The notes beneath the pieces were generated by a model that saw only the letters and a program-made list of their open reading frames with translations, was not told the DNA's origin and did not search any database. The position numbers were made by a program, and so were the translations under genes. This document shows positions 1 to 10,497 of a DNA stretch of 64,000 bases, piece by piece (the first letter of the stretch is position 1; every line of letters starts with the position of its first letter). Source of the DNA: Aotearoamyces nothofagi (lineage: Eukaryota; Ascomycota; Leotiomycetes; Leotiales; Tympanidaceae). The stretch covers positions 1,178,001 through 1,242,000 of the forward strand of contig JADDTR010000001.1 in assembly GCA_015345905.1 (NCBI GenBank), written 5' to 3'.

Positions 1-2763
1 TACGGCTACCTTCAAGGTTAACAATAGTGCTGTTGCAATATTAACGTTCATCGCAGCTTTGCGCCCAGGGTCGCGTTGTAGGGAGCCTGCGGATAAGAAA
101 GTCGTAATTTGCTCAAGAATACTCTCTTGTATCTTGGGTGGCGTTAAGGGAAATGCTATGGCAAAGAGTTTGATTCCGATGTTAACTACTTCGGTGGCAG
201 GTGGGTCAGGTAGAATATCAGAGTCGCCCACACTTTCGACATACAAGGCAAGAGAATCATGTTCCAAGGAGCTGCAAATAGGTGACAGGAGAATCGCATC
301 GATCCTTGAGTCAGGACCTTGTTCCATTGTCCATTCGTGTTCGGCCTCCTTCAAATGCTGCCCTGGGAGTGCCGTGACTTTAAAACCTCTAACCATCCCA
401 GTCACACCAAATCCACAATTATCGCCAATATCCCAGATGGTCTCAAAGCTTCCCATAGAACTCGCGATTGATGTACTCAACGAACTTGGTGTATAATTCT
501 CGGGGTCAGCAAAGAAGGAGACAGCCAGAGTAAGCAGGTTGGACTGCAGCAGAGCCTCGCTTCCCCCGGAAGAGCTTAGATTTACTAGCTTTGTATAACA
601 TTGAAGAACCCTCCTTTGGACCATAAGGTCGAGGTCGTGCAACTGCAGAGATGGCGACAGCCTTTGGGACATATCTGCTGTGGTTTTTTTAGAGGGCAAA
701 CTTTTGAGGAAAGCGGTGGTGTTGTAGAGCATTGCAGCAATACGTTTGGACACATCTGTAGTCAACAGTCTACTGTTGAACTGAAGAAATGATAGAATTG
801 AGCCTAAAGCACACTCTCGAACATGTGTGAGAAATGATGACTCAAGATAGCTGCGCTGGGAAGTATTGTCCTTTGCTAGAGGTTTGGGCAATGCGTTTTT
901 CCAAAGAAGAAGTAGTTGAGATAGATGAATCTTCACAAAATTAGGGCCCAAAGACATGAGACCCCCAATCAGGATCCAAGCAACTTGGATCTGGGTACTA
1001 GAAATTCGGAGTTCAGACTTGCCACTGGTTTTTAACAAACCAGTAGCTAAAGATAGTACGCGACTATTGACATCTATAGACCCGTAGAGCGGTTGGAGTT
1101 GCGAAGTACTGATCATCGCAGAGAGAGCATTGGCATATCCGACACAGCGGCGTGGAGAATTCCTTGCTGTATTTAGCAAATTGATCTCCCTGTTGACACT
1201 ATTCATGCAAATAGTGAGACAAGGCAAGAGCTGATGGGGGCAAGCCAGCGTGAAAGCCCGTAGACAACGCGACGTGTAGACTTGGACTGTATAGCTTGGG
1301 TGCTGGATCACTTGCAACAGAGCATCTCGACATGCCTCAGAAAACGCATTTGCACCCGAACCTAGAGCATTTATCAACGAGCAAAGCGCACTGAGAGCAG
1401 CTATGAGAGCATGTTTCGTAGGCTCCAATCGCTCCTTGATAACTTGCGGATAGTTCTTGAGGATATCATTGATCAAAGCTTTTGCTGCATCAAGCTGTCC
1501 TGATTCTCCTAATATCTGATGACCAATAATATCCTCAAGGATGATCTGCACGAAACGGCGAGTGATCAATACTCGATATCTGTTATTGGTAACATGTGAG
1601 TGACTTAGGAGCTCGATCATTAGATGATCGGCAATTTTGATGTAGTGTGACTCGACAACTTTTACGCTCAGTCCCTTTAAGACTTTGCCATAGCATACGG
1701 CTAACCCAGCTCGTGCTCTGCTAGTTGTAGAGATCCGCGTATATTGGGTTGAAAGTTGTTTGAGCAATTCAGGGAGTGTAAACGCAAGGACGAGGTTCTT
1801 TTTCGGACCTGGACTCTCCGGTCTTCGTATCTCATCTTCATCTCCACCTAACGCTATCGATTGCCGATTCGTATTGACTCTTTTTGGTTTCTTGAACTTA
1901 GGTGCATCACTATCTTGGACTCCATCCTCGGAATAACTTTTCACAAGGGCAGCGGCTAGGCATGTTGCAGCAGCCTGTCGGACAAGTGGTGCCGGCGAAT
2001 CAATGACTTTCCATATAGTCGATTTGAGACTATCAAAATCGCTCGAGTTGTCAAAGTAGGCCGTATATCTCACCAATGACTCTAGACACCTGCATGCTGT
2101 GATTTGTACGGTGAATGCCTTTTCGCTAGAAGCATGGTTTCTCGCCTGCTTCCAGATGTCCTTCGCAATACTCTCGTCCGTGCTTGTACCAACGATTTTG
2201 ATAATCTTGCCCAATGCCCGGAAGCATGCAGCGCGTAATCCTGCATCGTTCTGCGCGATCTTGAGGAGCTTAATAAGTGTCGAGCACGCCAGGGGATGTA
2301 ACCCAACGGCGCTGTCCCCAGCAGCCGCAAAACACTCTCCCAAACACTCCACTGCCGTGTGCCTCGTTCTCAGCTCTGCTTCTGCCTTGCCCTTACCGCT
2401 TGCACTAATATTGATAAGTTCGTTGATTGTCTCAAATAGCAGCTTCCGATCGCCCAACCCAAATATATGTGCAAAACACCTGCCAAGGTTCTTCCGAATT
2501 ACTCGAGTGGCCAAAGGGGCGGAGAGATTTAGGATCTGAAGGAGCTCCTTTTTGAGATAGAATTGTTGAGCTGTGCAATCGTCGGCAGACAGACTCTCGA
2601 CATGCTTCGTAAGTGTTGATACAAATGTCAGGAGGTACAAATCCTGTTGCTCAGAGGGCAAGGCTTGAAGCTTCGCGACATCGAGTTCAGGATTTGGAGA
2701 GGCTTCCGCCGTTGGGTGTGCGCTCGAGCCATTTGCAGAGGCTTTCGGACTTTCTGAGGACAT
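1..2763 (-). CDS. LAA1: HEATR5/Laa1-like HEAT-repeat protein, 3' end beyond the window
   Basis: One frame is open from the ATG at 2763 down to the window edge (921 codons), so this is the N-terminal part of a very large protein. After a Ser/Ala-rich start come helical repeats with family features: KNLGRCFAHIFGLGDRK around residue 80, then RTRHTAVECLGECFAAAGD, then FRALGKIIKIVG. These match the start of HEATR5/Laa1. In yeast, Laa1 binds the AP-1 adaptor and helps clathrin traffic between the trans-Golgi and endosomes; that role is family knowledge. No intron is needed in the visible part. The gene is divergent from the TACO1 gene, with 220 bp between start codons. Confidence 0.85.
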   Translation of the reverse strand, partial: MSSESPKASANGSSAHPTAEASPNPELDVAKLQALPSEQQDLYLLTFVSTLTKHVESLSADDCTAQQFYLKKELLQILNLSAPLATRVIRKNLGRCFAHIFGLGDRKLLFETINELINISASGKGKAEAELRTRHTAVECLGECFAAAGDSAVGLHPLACSTLIKLLKIAQNDAGLRAACFRALGKIIKIVGTSTDESIAKDIWKQARNHASSEKAFTVQITACRCLESLVRYTAYFDNSSDFDSLKSTIWKVIDSPAPLVRQAAATCLAAALVKSYSEDGVQDSDAPKFKKPKRVNTNRQSIALGGDEDEIRRPESPGPKKNLVLAFTLPELLKQLSTQYTRISTTSRARAGLAVCYGKVLKGLSVKVVESHYIKIADHLMIELLSHSHVTNNRYRVLITRRFVQIILEDIIGHQILGESGQLDAAKALINDILKNYPQVIKERLEPTKHALIAALSALCSLINALGSGANAFSEACRDALLQVIQHPSYTVQVYTSRCLRAFTLACPHQLLPCLTICMNSVNREINLLNTARNSPRRCVGYANALSAMISTSQLQPLYGSIDVNSRVLSLATGLLKTSGKSELRISSTQIQVAWILIGGLMSLGPNFVKIHLSQLLLLWKNALPKPLAKDNTSQRSYLESSFLTHVRECALGSILSFLQFNSRLLTTDVSKRIAAMLYNTTAFLKSLPSKKTTADMSQRLSPSLQLHDLDLMVQRRVLQCYTKLVNLSSSGGSEALLQSNLLTLAVSFFADPENYTPSSLSTSIASSMGSFETIWDIGDNCGFGVTGMVRGFKVTALPGQHLKEAEHEWTMEQGPDSRIDAILLSPICSSLEHDSLALYVESVGDSDILPDPPATEVVNIGIKLFAIAFPLTPPKIQESILEQITTFLSAGSLQRDPGRKAAMNVNIATALLLTLKVAV

Positions 2764-2983
2764 TGACAGTTCAATATATAGTGGATATTATCAGTAATGC
2801 CCGAATCTCGAGCTCTTCTCCTTTTCGCGGTTGTCAAATAGGCTCACGATTGCCGTCTATGCTTTCTGGCCTCGCCTCATATGCGGGTTGGCGAATTAGA
2901 AGCGAGAGTTCGATACCGCACCACATGAAAGTCGCGTGGCTGCAGAAAACATAGACCTGGCTAGATTTTTATGTCACCTAGCA

Positions 2984-3995
2984 ATGGCAACCTATTCTAG
3001 AGGTTTGAGATTTCTCAATTCTCCGGTAGCTTATACTTCTTCGTCGGAGTATATCTGTTCGCGATGTCTTCGATTCTCTACATATTCAAATCTGCGATCT
3101 GGTCACAGTCGATGGTCAAAGATCAAACATGACAAGGGCGACGCAGATGCAAAAAAGAACAAACAGCGCTCCGCTCTGGCACACGATATAGCACAGGCTT
3201 CAAAGCGTGAGTAAAGGTTATGTACTTGCAGCGTAAGCAACTACTGATTTCTAGATTCAGTCTATGGCGGCGACCCACAGGCAAACCCAATTTTGGCAGC
3301 GATGTTGGCAACAGCGAAGAAAGGTACATGACGGGGTACACCACCTTCCAACTACATTAGCGGTAATTGCTGACGCCTCAGCAGCTGGTTTCCCTAAGGC
3401 TTCAATGGAAGCTGCAATTGCACGAGGCCAAGGTATATCTACTACCGGCGCAGCACTTGAAGCCTTGACTCTTGAAATCATTGCACCGCCGTCAATCGCT
3501 CTCGTTGTCGATATCGAAACCGACAATCGCAAAAGGACTTTAGGCGATCTGCGGTATATCGTCAAGTCCCATGGAGGAACTGTCACCCCTACGAGCTACT
3601 TATTTCAGAGGAAGGGGCGGGTACAATTTGAGACGGATGAGAGAGGACTGGGGGTCGACGAAGTGCTCGACGAAGCAATTGAAGCAGGCGCGGAAGACGT
3701 CGAAGTAGACGAGGATGGTAACATTATCGTCTGGACCGAGCCAAGCGGGACGACAGGAGCTGGCCTAGCACTGGCAAAAAGTCTAGGGTTGAAGGTTCAG
3801 AGCTCGGATCTCCTTTGGGGCGCGAACGAGGAGACTCTGTTTCCATTGGAGTCACACGAACAACTGAAGTCACTGAGTGATTTAGTTGACGCCTTGCAGG
3901 AAAATCCCAATGTGCAAGGTGTATACGCCAACGTTGCACAAGGGAATGTAAACGAGGAAGCATGGTCAGCATTGCAAGAAAAGATTGGTGTATAA
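2984..3995 (+). CDS. YebC/TACO1 family mitochondrial translation activator
   Basis: Three exons: 2984-3206, 3255-3323 and 3382-3995, giving 301 aa. Both introns have GT donors; the second has a CTGAC branch-like site before CAG. The N-terminus is basic and hydroxylated and looks like a mitochondrial targeting peptide. The YebC signature follows (GHSRWSKIKHDKGDADAKK), then YGGDPQANPILAAML, GFPKASMEAAIARGQG and an acidic C-terminal half with VDIETDNRKRTLGDLRYIVK. Human TACO1 of this family promotes translation of mitochondrial COX1; the same role here is inferred. The ATG at 2984 is preferred to an upstream in-frame GTG because the targeting peptide starts there. Confidence 0.88.
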
Positions 3996-4325
3996 AATAA
4001 GCAGAACAGACCTGTTCTGAGTAATAGAAATGTATTATAACAGAAATCATTACGATAGCAGGTTAAATTTTATAACGCCTGATGGCAGGTTCACGTTCCC
4101 AGAATCTGTATCTCGGAACCCGCAAAGAAGCGGATTTAAGGTGCGCCATGCAAACGCCGAGGCCCGTATCGACAGCCACACCCTCCTTATCGCATCAAGG
4201 GTGGTATAATGGTGGGCTAGATAGACACTCTATGTCAGCTGCAGCGGCGGGTATCGTATTGTTTCATTTTAACTTCATTCGCTCAAGAGGTAGAGCTTTT
4301 TTCCTAATTTCAATATTTACACAAA
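3996..4325. other. Intergenic: TACO1 3' flank and dioxygenase promoter
   Basis: These 330 bases lie between two genes on the same strand. I see no conserved reading frame, repeat or RNA gene. A moderately pyrimidine-rich leader precedes the ATG at 4326. Confidence 0.6.
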
Positions 4326-5727
4326 ATGCCAACAACCATTACAGACGCACCGTCGACGACGAAGTTAGAACTCCGAACAGCTTACGGTCCAGTCTTTCGA
4401 GATGTCTTGAATATCCCACCTAGAGATTGCACAGCTGAAGAAATCCCTATAATAGACCTCGGGCGCCTCTATTCTGACCATCTTGAGGTCCGAAAGGAGC
4501 TAGCTGGGGAACTAAGGAAGGCATCTGCTAATACTGGCTTCTTCTATATCAAGAACCATGGCATTAAGGAAGAAACGATAGCGAATGCAAGGAAGCAATT
4601 AGCAGTGTATGCTAGTTTCCACATAAGCTGAATGGATGCTAAAGTAACTAAAGATTCTTTAAGCAGTCTGAAGAAGACAAGGCGAAGGCTGGACGATCAC
4701 AGTCAAAATACTTCAATGGGTGGAGAGGTGCCAGGCAGACAAATATAAGTCCTGGCGAGAGTATTGATGTCACTGAATCGGTAAGAATATGATGTTGCTG
4801 AAGTTTTTGTTACAAGTTTAATTGAAATTTATCTAGATGGCATGGCGATATGAGCCACAGTACGATCCAGATCCTAAACCTTTAGATGCTGTGCCTGAAG
4901 AAGTAAAGCCTTGGATTCGTGGAGAAGACTTTGTTTGGAAAGGCACCGCCCATCTTCCAGGCTTCAAAGAAGACGTCCTTGCCTACTGGTCATCATGCTT
5001 GACGCTCTCACGGAGACTTATCAGAATATTCGCCCTGAGCTTAGACCTGCAAGAAGATTACTTCGACAGCAGGGTCAATTATCCAGGTGCTGACGGTGTA
5101 TTTAACTGGTATCCTGTAACAACGGAAACAGAGAAGGCAGACAATGCCGTAGGGCTAGGCAGCCATACTGATCTGCAGCTCTTTACGCTGCTCTGGCAAG
5201 ACTATCATGTTAGTGGGTTGCAGGTCTTGAATAAAGAAGGACAATGGATTAAAGTAAGTACCAAATTTGGCCGTATAGGTACTAAGACTGACATTACTAG
5301 GCCCCGCCAGTTGAGGAGACCATCGTGGTGAATATAGGGGATTTTATGATGAGACTTTGCAATGATATCTATAAGTCTACTGTGCATCGAGTATACAACC
5401 ACGCATCTGTTGAGAGAGCGTCCATGCCATTCTTCTTTGGTATTTTACAAAAAAAAAACTTTGTGTTGGGAGAGCATTGCTAAGTTGTCTAGGTCTGAAT
5501 TTTAACTGCGTTGAGGGTGTGATACCGAGCTGTACGTCGGACGACAATCCTCCCCGATATGAACCAATATCATGCGGAGACTGTAAGTTGACAGAATTAT
5601 ACATGGATTACGACTTCTAACAACATCTTTAGGGTGCCAGCTGAGATTTAGCCTCGAAAATAAGCTGATGCGAGAGAAGGTGGCAAAGGAGAAAGCTGCA
5701 CCGAGTGGGCGTATAGTCGAATCTTGA
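4326..5727 (+). CDS. 2-oxoglutarate/Fe(II)-dependent dioxygenase, isopenicillin N synthase-like
   Basis: Six exons: 4326-4604, 4667-4780, 4837-5253, 5301-5439, 5493-5582 and 5633-5727, giving 377 aa. The DIOX_N region (EEIPIIDLGRL to TGFFYIKNHGI) is followed by the jelly-roll core. The metal triad is visible: HTD in GSHTDLQLF near residue 239 and the distal His in STVHRV near residue 299. An Arg-x-Ser in ERASMPFFFG about ten residues later would bind 2-oxoglutarate. The catalytic set looks complete. Substrate cannot be read from the sequence; relatives range from gibberellin oxidases to secondary-metabolite enzymes. No biosynthetic cluster surrounds it. The exon 2 acceptor could be 3 nt earlier, adding one Gln. 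Confidence 0.88.
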
Positions 5728-6100
5728 AGCAATAATGCTGCCAAACTAGTCGCTCATAACTCACTATATATATTCATTTCATCTTAAAATTGAGATGTCG
5801 GACTTTATTACCCAGAGAAGACAACCAGGTGACTTAGAGCCGACAATATCCACGCCATTTACATAGGGCGTTATTATTAGACGTAACAATATAGCATTGC
5901 GCAAACTCTTCCTGGGTTAAATTTCCAACTCATGGTTTCCCCAGGCTCATCATCATCTTTCGCTATAACCTCAATAATCTTTTACGGCACCGAGCAAACG
6001 AAGCCTGCGGTAAGTCAACAGTGCAGCGTGCTCTTGCAGGGCCATATTTATCGGCTTGCTATCTCAAAGGTCCATTTTCAAAATTAAGATATGAAATGTT
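5728..6100. other. Intergenic between convergent genes
   Basis: This 373-bp stretch separates the 3' ends of the dioxygenase and PAC3. It is AT-rich, and I see nothing beyond probable polyadenylation regions. Confidence 0.55.
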
Positions 6101-6629
6101 TCAAATGACCTTCTGTAGAAGTTCAAGCATGTCAAAGAATGCCTCTCTATCCATATCGATTTTCTGTAAGCCTAGACCAACCAGGACAGTCCTAGTTTCC
6201 TCGGGATTGCGTGTGGCTATTAAACTGGCGATTTGAGAAGCATAGAGATGGCCAAGTGTTTCTCGTTCTCCTCCTCCCCCACCCATGAGTGTTTTTGGAT
6301 TCAGGTGACCGAGCGGTAGCATGTCTTCTCCGAGTGATGGAAGAGCCGTTTCGAAGGTTGTGGGTGAGGCGGTGGATAAGGGAACTTGGATCTGATACTT
6401 ATTAATGAGTTTAAACAATGTTTCGGTAAGATAAAATTACCCATTGCGACAGTCGCCCATTCTGTGATATTGTAATCATGATCTTATCTGAGAAATATAT
6501 CGAAGACACGTTCGTGTTGATACTGTTGACAGCTCCTGCGGCTTGTTTGAATGGAGCTGGAAAGGTAGCTCCTTCCGTTCCTCCAACTTCCAGGCCCTGG
6601 AGCCCTACAGAAATAGCAGCTGTATCCAT
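6101..6629 (-). CDS. Proteasome assembly chaperone 3 (PAC3/Poc3/Irc25-like)
   Basis: Two exons on the minus strand: 6629-6441 and 6391-6101, joined across a 49-nt intron (6440-6392), giving 159 aa. Family-like segments are VSSIYFSDKIMITISQNGRL across the first half, LPLGHLNPKTLMGG in the middle, and GHLYASQIASLIATRNPEE followed by TVLVGLGLQ at the end. PAC3 proteins are small beta-sandwich chaperones that pair with PAC4 to guide alpha-ring assembly of the 20S proteasome. Length fits fungal members. PAC4 lies in the same window at 30.7 kb. The gene is divergent from DHR1 with 235 bp between start codons. I identified it from memory of fungal PAC3 sequences, not from a profile search. Confidence 0.8.
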
Positions 6630-6726
6630 CTTGTAAAACAGTCTTCTTTGACTTTCTCTTTTAGTTCGACTTTCAAATAAAGGTAGCCAAATCAAAAAAG
6701 TGCAATCCAATTGAACAAGTGAGAGC

Positions 6727-6777
6727 GGTGGCAGAATAGAGCCAAATGTGGGTTAGTGGGCGGTGATATGCGGCAGA
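6727..6777. promoter_or_regulatory. PACE-like GGTGGCAGA motif plus a related CGGCAGA copy upstream of PAC3
   Basis: GGTGGCAGA at 6727-6735 differs by one base from the yeast proteasome control element GGTGGCAAA, bound by Rpn4. A second related site, TGCGGCAGA, lies at 6769-6777. The first is 98 bp upstream of the PAC3 start codon. A GGCGGCAGA in the same relative orientation lies about 104 bp upstream of PAC4. Function is inferred; short matches can be chance. Confidence 0.35.
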
Positions 6778-6864
6778 AATAAGAATTTCCGTGATACTTT
6801 ATTTCACGCGGGATAACACTGGCTTTATTTCTAGGAACGAGGGGAAGATAACGTCGCTTTGAAG

Positions 6865-9800
6865 ATGAAGAAATTTGTACCTAGGCAACGGAAGCATAGA
6901 GCTCTCGCTAGGTTAAAGGATGGAGACAATAGTGAAAAATCGACGGTCGATTCCAACGCTATCGAACATATCCCAACCGACAAAGCTGAGGTCGAGGAAA
7001 AAAAGCGCCGACTAAGGGAGGAACTTAGGAAGGAGGGCACAAAGATTAGTGGCAAGAAGGCGAAACGCTTAGAGAAATACATTGATACAAAGTTGCGGAA
7101 AGACGAAAACCGAGAGTTAATTGAGAAGCTAGCTAAATCGAAGGTTGACACGAGCCTTTACCAGAGCAGCAGGAAGTTGGGCCAGGGAAAAGAGACAAAG
7201 AAGGAAAAACTGAGTCGGGCACTGAGGGATAAGAATGCCGGTATCGATATTGATGGTGACAATGACGATATACTATTCGAGAAGAGGGTGCCGAAAGCCT
7301 TTGCTGAAGCAACGTCCGAATCGGAGGGCGATGGGAAAGCAGCACCTACAGCTGCCGTAACAACTCCGACAAGTAATACACAAGGCCCTATATCGCATTC
7401 TTTGTCGGTTGGTGCTGGGTTAAAACGTCCTTTGGAGGTTGACGAGGAAGGCAAGCCAGTATTGAAGAAGCGAAAACGAAGAGGTGGAGTAAAATCAAAA
7501 TTATCATTTAAACACGAGACAAACGCAGAAACGAACAAAGAGCCAGCTTGGGAAGGATTTGATTCCCCGTCAGAAATGGACAGTGAATCAGAGCAGGAGT
7601 CAGGGCAATCCGAACCCGATGAAGATGTCTCTGTGGACGAAGATACAGAAGATGAAGGTTCCGCGACTAAATCTGAAGGCGAGGAAGGTGGAGAAGACAC
7701 CGAGGAGGAATCATCTGATGAGAGCGAATCCGAGGAAGATGGCGCCATCAAGCAGCAGAGATCTTCGGCGTTTAAGGCTTGGGCAACTCAACAACGAAAT
7801 GAGACCATGGGTTACCAATCGAGTACTGTGATTCAGGATGCTGAAGCTGCCCAGAAAATTGACAGTTTCAAGCCCAGAGCCCCAGAAGAAGATCCCTTGC
7901 CCATGGAATTACAACTATCAAAGAATGTAGCTCGGAAAGCGTTTAGTGTGTCTATCTCACGGTCAGCTGAGATACAGGAGGTCCGATTACATCTCCCTGT
8001 AGTTGCAGAGGAACAAAAGATCATGGAAGCTATCCATAATAACTCAACAGTTGTTATATACGGAGCTACTGGATCTGGAAAGACTACACAGGTTCCGCAG
8101 TTTTTATATGAAGCTGGTTACGGTTCTCTCAATTCACCGACTCCTGGCATGATCGGAATTACTCAGCCACGGCGAGTTGCTGCTGTAAGTATGGCAAAAC
8201 GTGTGGGAGACGAACTTGGGGACCATGGCAGTCGTGTCGCATATCAGATCCGGTTTGAGGGCACAGTTAACCCAAAGACCGCTATCAAGTTTATGACAGA
8301 CGGAGTCCTCCTGAGGGAAGTGGCTCAAGATATAGCGCTGCGCAAATATTCGGCTATCATTATTGATGAAGCTCATGAGCGCAGTGTCAACACGGATATC
8401 CTGATCGGCATGATGAGTAGAGTTGTCAAGTTGCGAGACGAATTGGCTACGGAAGACCCGTCTGTAAAACCACTGAAGCTGGTTATCATGTCTGCTACTC
8501 TAAGAATAACCGATTTCACAGAAAACACGACGTTGTTCCCTACCCCCCCTCCAGTCTTACAAGCTGAAGGCAGGCAATACTCTGTGACGAATCACTTCTC
8601 ACGACTAACGCATCATGACTACGTCGAGGAAGCGTTTAAGAAAATAAGCAGAGGCCATCGAAAGCTACCTCCTGGTGGCTTCCTTGTCTTCATGACTGGT
8701 CAAAATGAGATCACCCATCTGAGTAAGCGACTGAAGGAAGCATTCAGAATAGGCACAACTACTGCGACTCCGCAAGTGCGTATATCAGGCCAAGAAGCCC
8801 CGATCGAGGCCGAGGATATTGATTTCGGGGATGTCTTGGACGATAACGATGACAGTGACGATGAATCTGTGGACGTAAATATTAACGATGATGATGACTT
8901 TGATGTCGGCGATACAGAGTCGGGCCCGGCGAAAATGCATGTCTTACCACTGTATTCTTTATTGCCAACCCGAGAGCAATTACGAGTATTTGAACCGCCC
9001 CCTAATGGAGCACGTCTGGTAGTACTAGCAACCAACGTGGCAGAGACGAGTCTTACAATACCTGGTATTCGCTATGTCTTCGACTGTGGACGCTCGAAGG
9101 AGCGAAAATACGATCGACAGACCGGTGTGCAGAGCTTCGAAGTCGGCTGGATCAGCAAAGCAAGTGCGAGTCAGCGTGCAGGCCGTGCAGGACGTACTGG
9201 ACCAGGCCATTGCTACCGTCTGTATTCCTCAGCCGTATACGAGCGCGATTTCCAGGAATTTGCAGAAGCAGAAATATTGCGAATGCCAATTGAAGGTGTG
9301 GTGCTGCAGCTCAAAGCCATGAACCTGCAGCATGTCATCAACTTTCCCTTCCCTACGCCTCCAGATCGTCAAAGTCTTGCAAATTCTGAGAAGCTTCTTA
9401 CATATCTTTCTGCCATATCACCCACAGGGCAAATCACGACTGTAGGCGCAACCATGTCTATATTCCCGCTCTCACCTCGCTTTGCCCGTATACTACTCAT
9501 TGGTCATCTGCATGACTGCCTTCCTTATACCATTGCACTCGTCGCTGGTCTATCTGCAGCAGATGTTTTTATCCCAGAGAACCAAGTTGTACCTAACATA
9601 GCACCGAAAGAGGAGGGGGCCTATTTCACCGACGCCGATCGCATCGAGGAAACCAGGCGCAACGACGCCCGACGCGAGTTCAACAGAGTGCAGAAAACCT
9701 TCTGCTCCCTCGACGACAGGTCGGACGCCATCAAACTCCTTCAAGTAGTCGGCGAATACGCACACGAGTCAGAGAACTATAAAGAAACATGGTGCCAGAA

Positions 9801-10497
9801 GAATTTCGTGCGCTACAAGGTATTAAAGGAAATATCACAGCTTCGCCGACAAATTACCGAATTATTACGGACGAATATTCCGGCATTCGCAAACCTGAAG
9901 TTCCAAGATGCACTTCCTCAACCATCAACCAAGCAAGTGAAGGCCCTTAAGCAGATGGTGTCCGCCGGTTTCATCGATCATGTTGCTATTCGAGCGGATC
10001 TTTCACCTAATCCGCCAACCGGGTTGCGTAAGCCTCGCCGTGCGATAGAGGTTCCATATCTGACGCTTTTCGCATCCCATGCCCGACATGATGATGAAGA
10101 TAAGGCTGTTTATATCCATCCCTCTTCGCCTCTAGCACACATAAGTGCGGAGGAATGTCCGGAATACATAGTGTACTCATACCTACACCGTGCATCACCT
10201 TCAGCCGCGACGCCCGAGAAGATTCCAAGAGCCAGGATGCATTCATTGACCAATATTACTGGCGCGCAACTGGCTGCTCTTGCAAAAGGTACGCCGCTGC
10301 TACATTACGGAAAGCCGATTAAGGAGGTTATACCGAGTGCCAAGACGGCTAGAAATGGAAATCTTGAGGGTAATGTTAGGGACTGTTGGGTCATACCATA
10401 TTTGCGTGCTGAGGCTACGGGCTCAATTGGGTGGCCACTACCTGCACGAAAAGTTACTCAGAAGAAGATACCAGGGCGGGGTTGGGTTATTGAATAA
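6865..10497 (+). CDS. DHR1: DEAH-box RNA helicase Dhr1/Ecm16 (DHX37), 18S rRNA maturation
   Basis: A single exon of 1210 aa starting at the ATG at 6865 (MKKFVPRQRKHR, the typical start in filamentous fungi). A long basic/acidic N-terminal region with Asp/Glu-rich stretches precedes the helicase core. Motif I GATGSGKTTQ is near residue 400, DEAH near 500, SAT near 543, and QRAGRAGR near 770. An acidic insert (FGDVLDDNDDSDDES) sits between the two RecA domains, followed by winged-helix, ratchet and OB-like regions. Yeast Dhr1 removes U3 snoRNA from pre-ribosomes in the nucleolus; that role is taken from the family. No introns are needed. Confidence 0.95.
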   Translation: MKKFVPRQRKHRALARLKDGDNSEKSTVDSNAIEHIPTDKAEVEEKKRRLREELRKEGTKISGKKAKRLEKYIDTKLRKDENRELIEKLAKSKVDTSLYQSSRKLGQGKETKKEKLSRALRDKNAGIDIDGDNDDILFEKRVPKAFAEATSESEGDGKAAPTAAVTTPTSNTQGPISHSLSVGAGLKRPLEVDEEGKPVLKKRKRRGGVKSKLSFKHETNAETNKEPAWEGFDSPSEMDSESEQESGQSEPDEDVSVDEDTEDEGSATKSEGEEGGEDTEEESSDESESEEDGAIKQQRSSAFKAWATQQRNETMGYQSSTVIQDAEAAQKIDSFKPRAPEEDPLPMELQLSKNVARKAFSVSISRSAEIQEVRLHLPVVAEEQKIMEAIHNNSTVVIYGATGSGKTTQVPQFLYEAGYGSLNSPTPGMIGITQPRRVAAVSMAKRVGDELGDHGSRVAYQIRFEGTVNPKTAIKFMTDGVLLREVAQDIALRKYSAIIIDEAHERSVNTDILIGMMSRVVKLRDELATEDPSVKPLKLVIMSATLRITDFTENTTLFPTPPPVLQAEGRQYSVTNHFSRLTHHDYVEEAFKKISRGHRKLPPGGFLVFMTGQNEITHLSKRLKEAFRIGTTTATPQVRISGQEAPIEAEDIDFGDVLDDNDDSDDESVDVNINDDDDFDVGDTESGPAKMHVLPLYSLLPTREQLRVFEPPPNGARLVVLATNVAETSLTIPGIRYVFDCGRSKERKYDRQTGVQSFEVGWISKASASQRAGRAGRTGPGHCYRLYSSAVYERDFQEFAEAEILRMPIEGVVLQLKAMNLQHVINFPFPTPPDRQSLANSEKLLTYLSAISPTGQITTVGATMSIFPLSPRFARILLIGHLHDCLPYTIALVAGLSAADVFIPENQVVPNIAPKEEGAYFTDADRIEETRRNDARREFNRVQKTFCSLDDRSDAIKLLQVVGEYAHESENYKETWCQKNFVRYKVLKEISQLRRQITELLRTNIPAFANLKFQDALPQPSTKQVKALKQMVSAGFIDHVAIRADLSPNPPTGLRKPRRAIEVPYLTLFASHARHDDEDKAVYIHPSSPLAHISAEECPEYIVYSYLHRASPSAATPEKIPRARMHSLTNITGAQLAALAKGTPLLHYGKPIKEVIPSAKTARNGNLEGNVRDCWVIPYLRAEATGSIGWPLPARKVTQKKIPGRGWVIE

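Noticed and set aside
4082-4423. 113-codon frame overlapping the dioxygenase start
   Set aside because: It overlaps the better supported dioxygenase in another frame and has no recognisable features.
7158-7751. 197-codon minus-strand Ser-rich frame inside DHR1
   Set aside because: It is the antisense of the acidic GAA/GAT-rich N-terminal region of the helicase.
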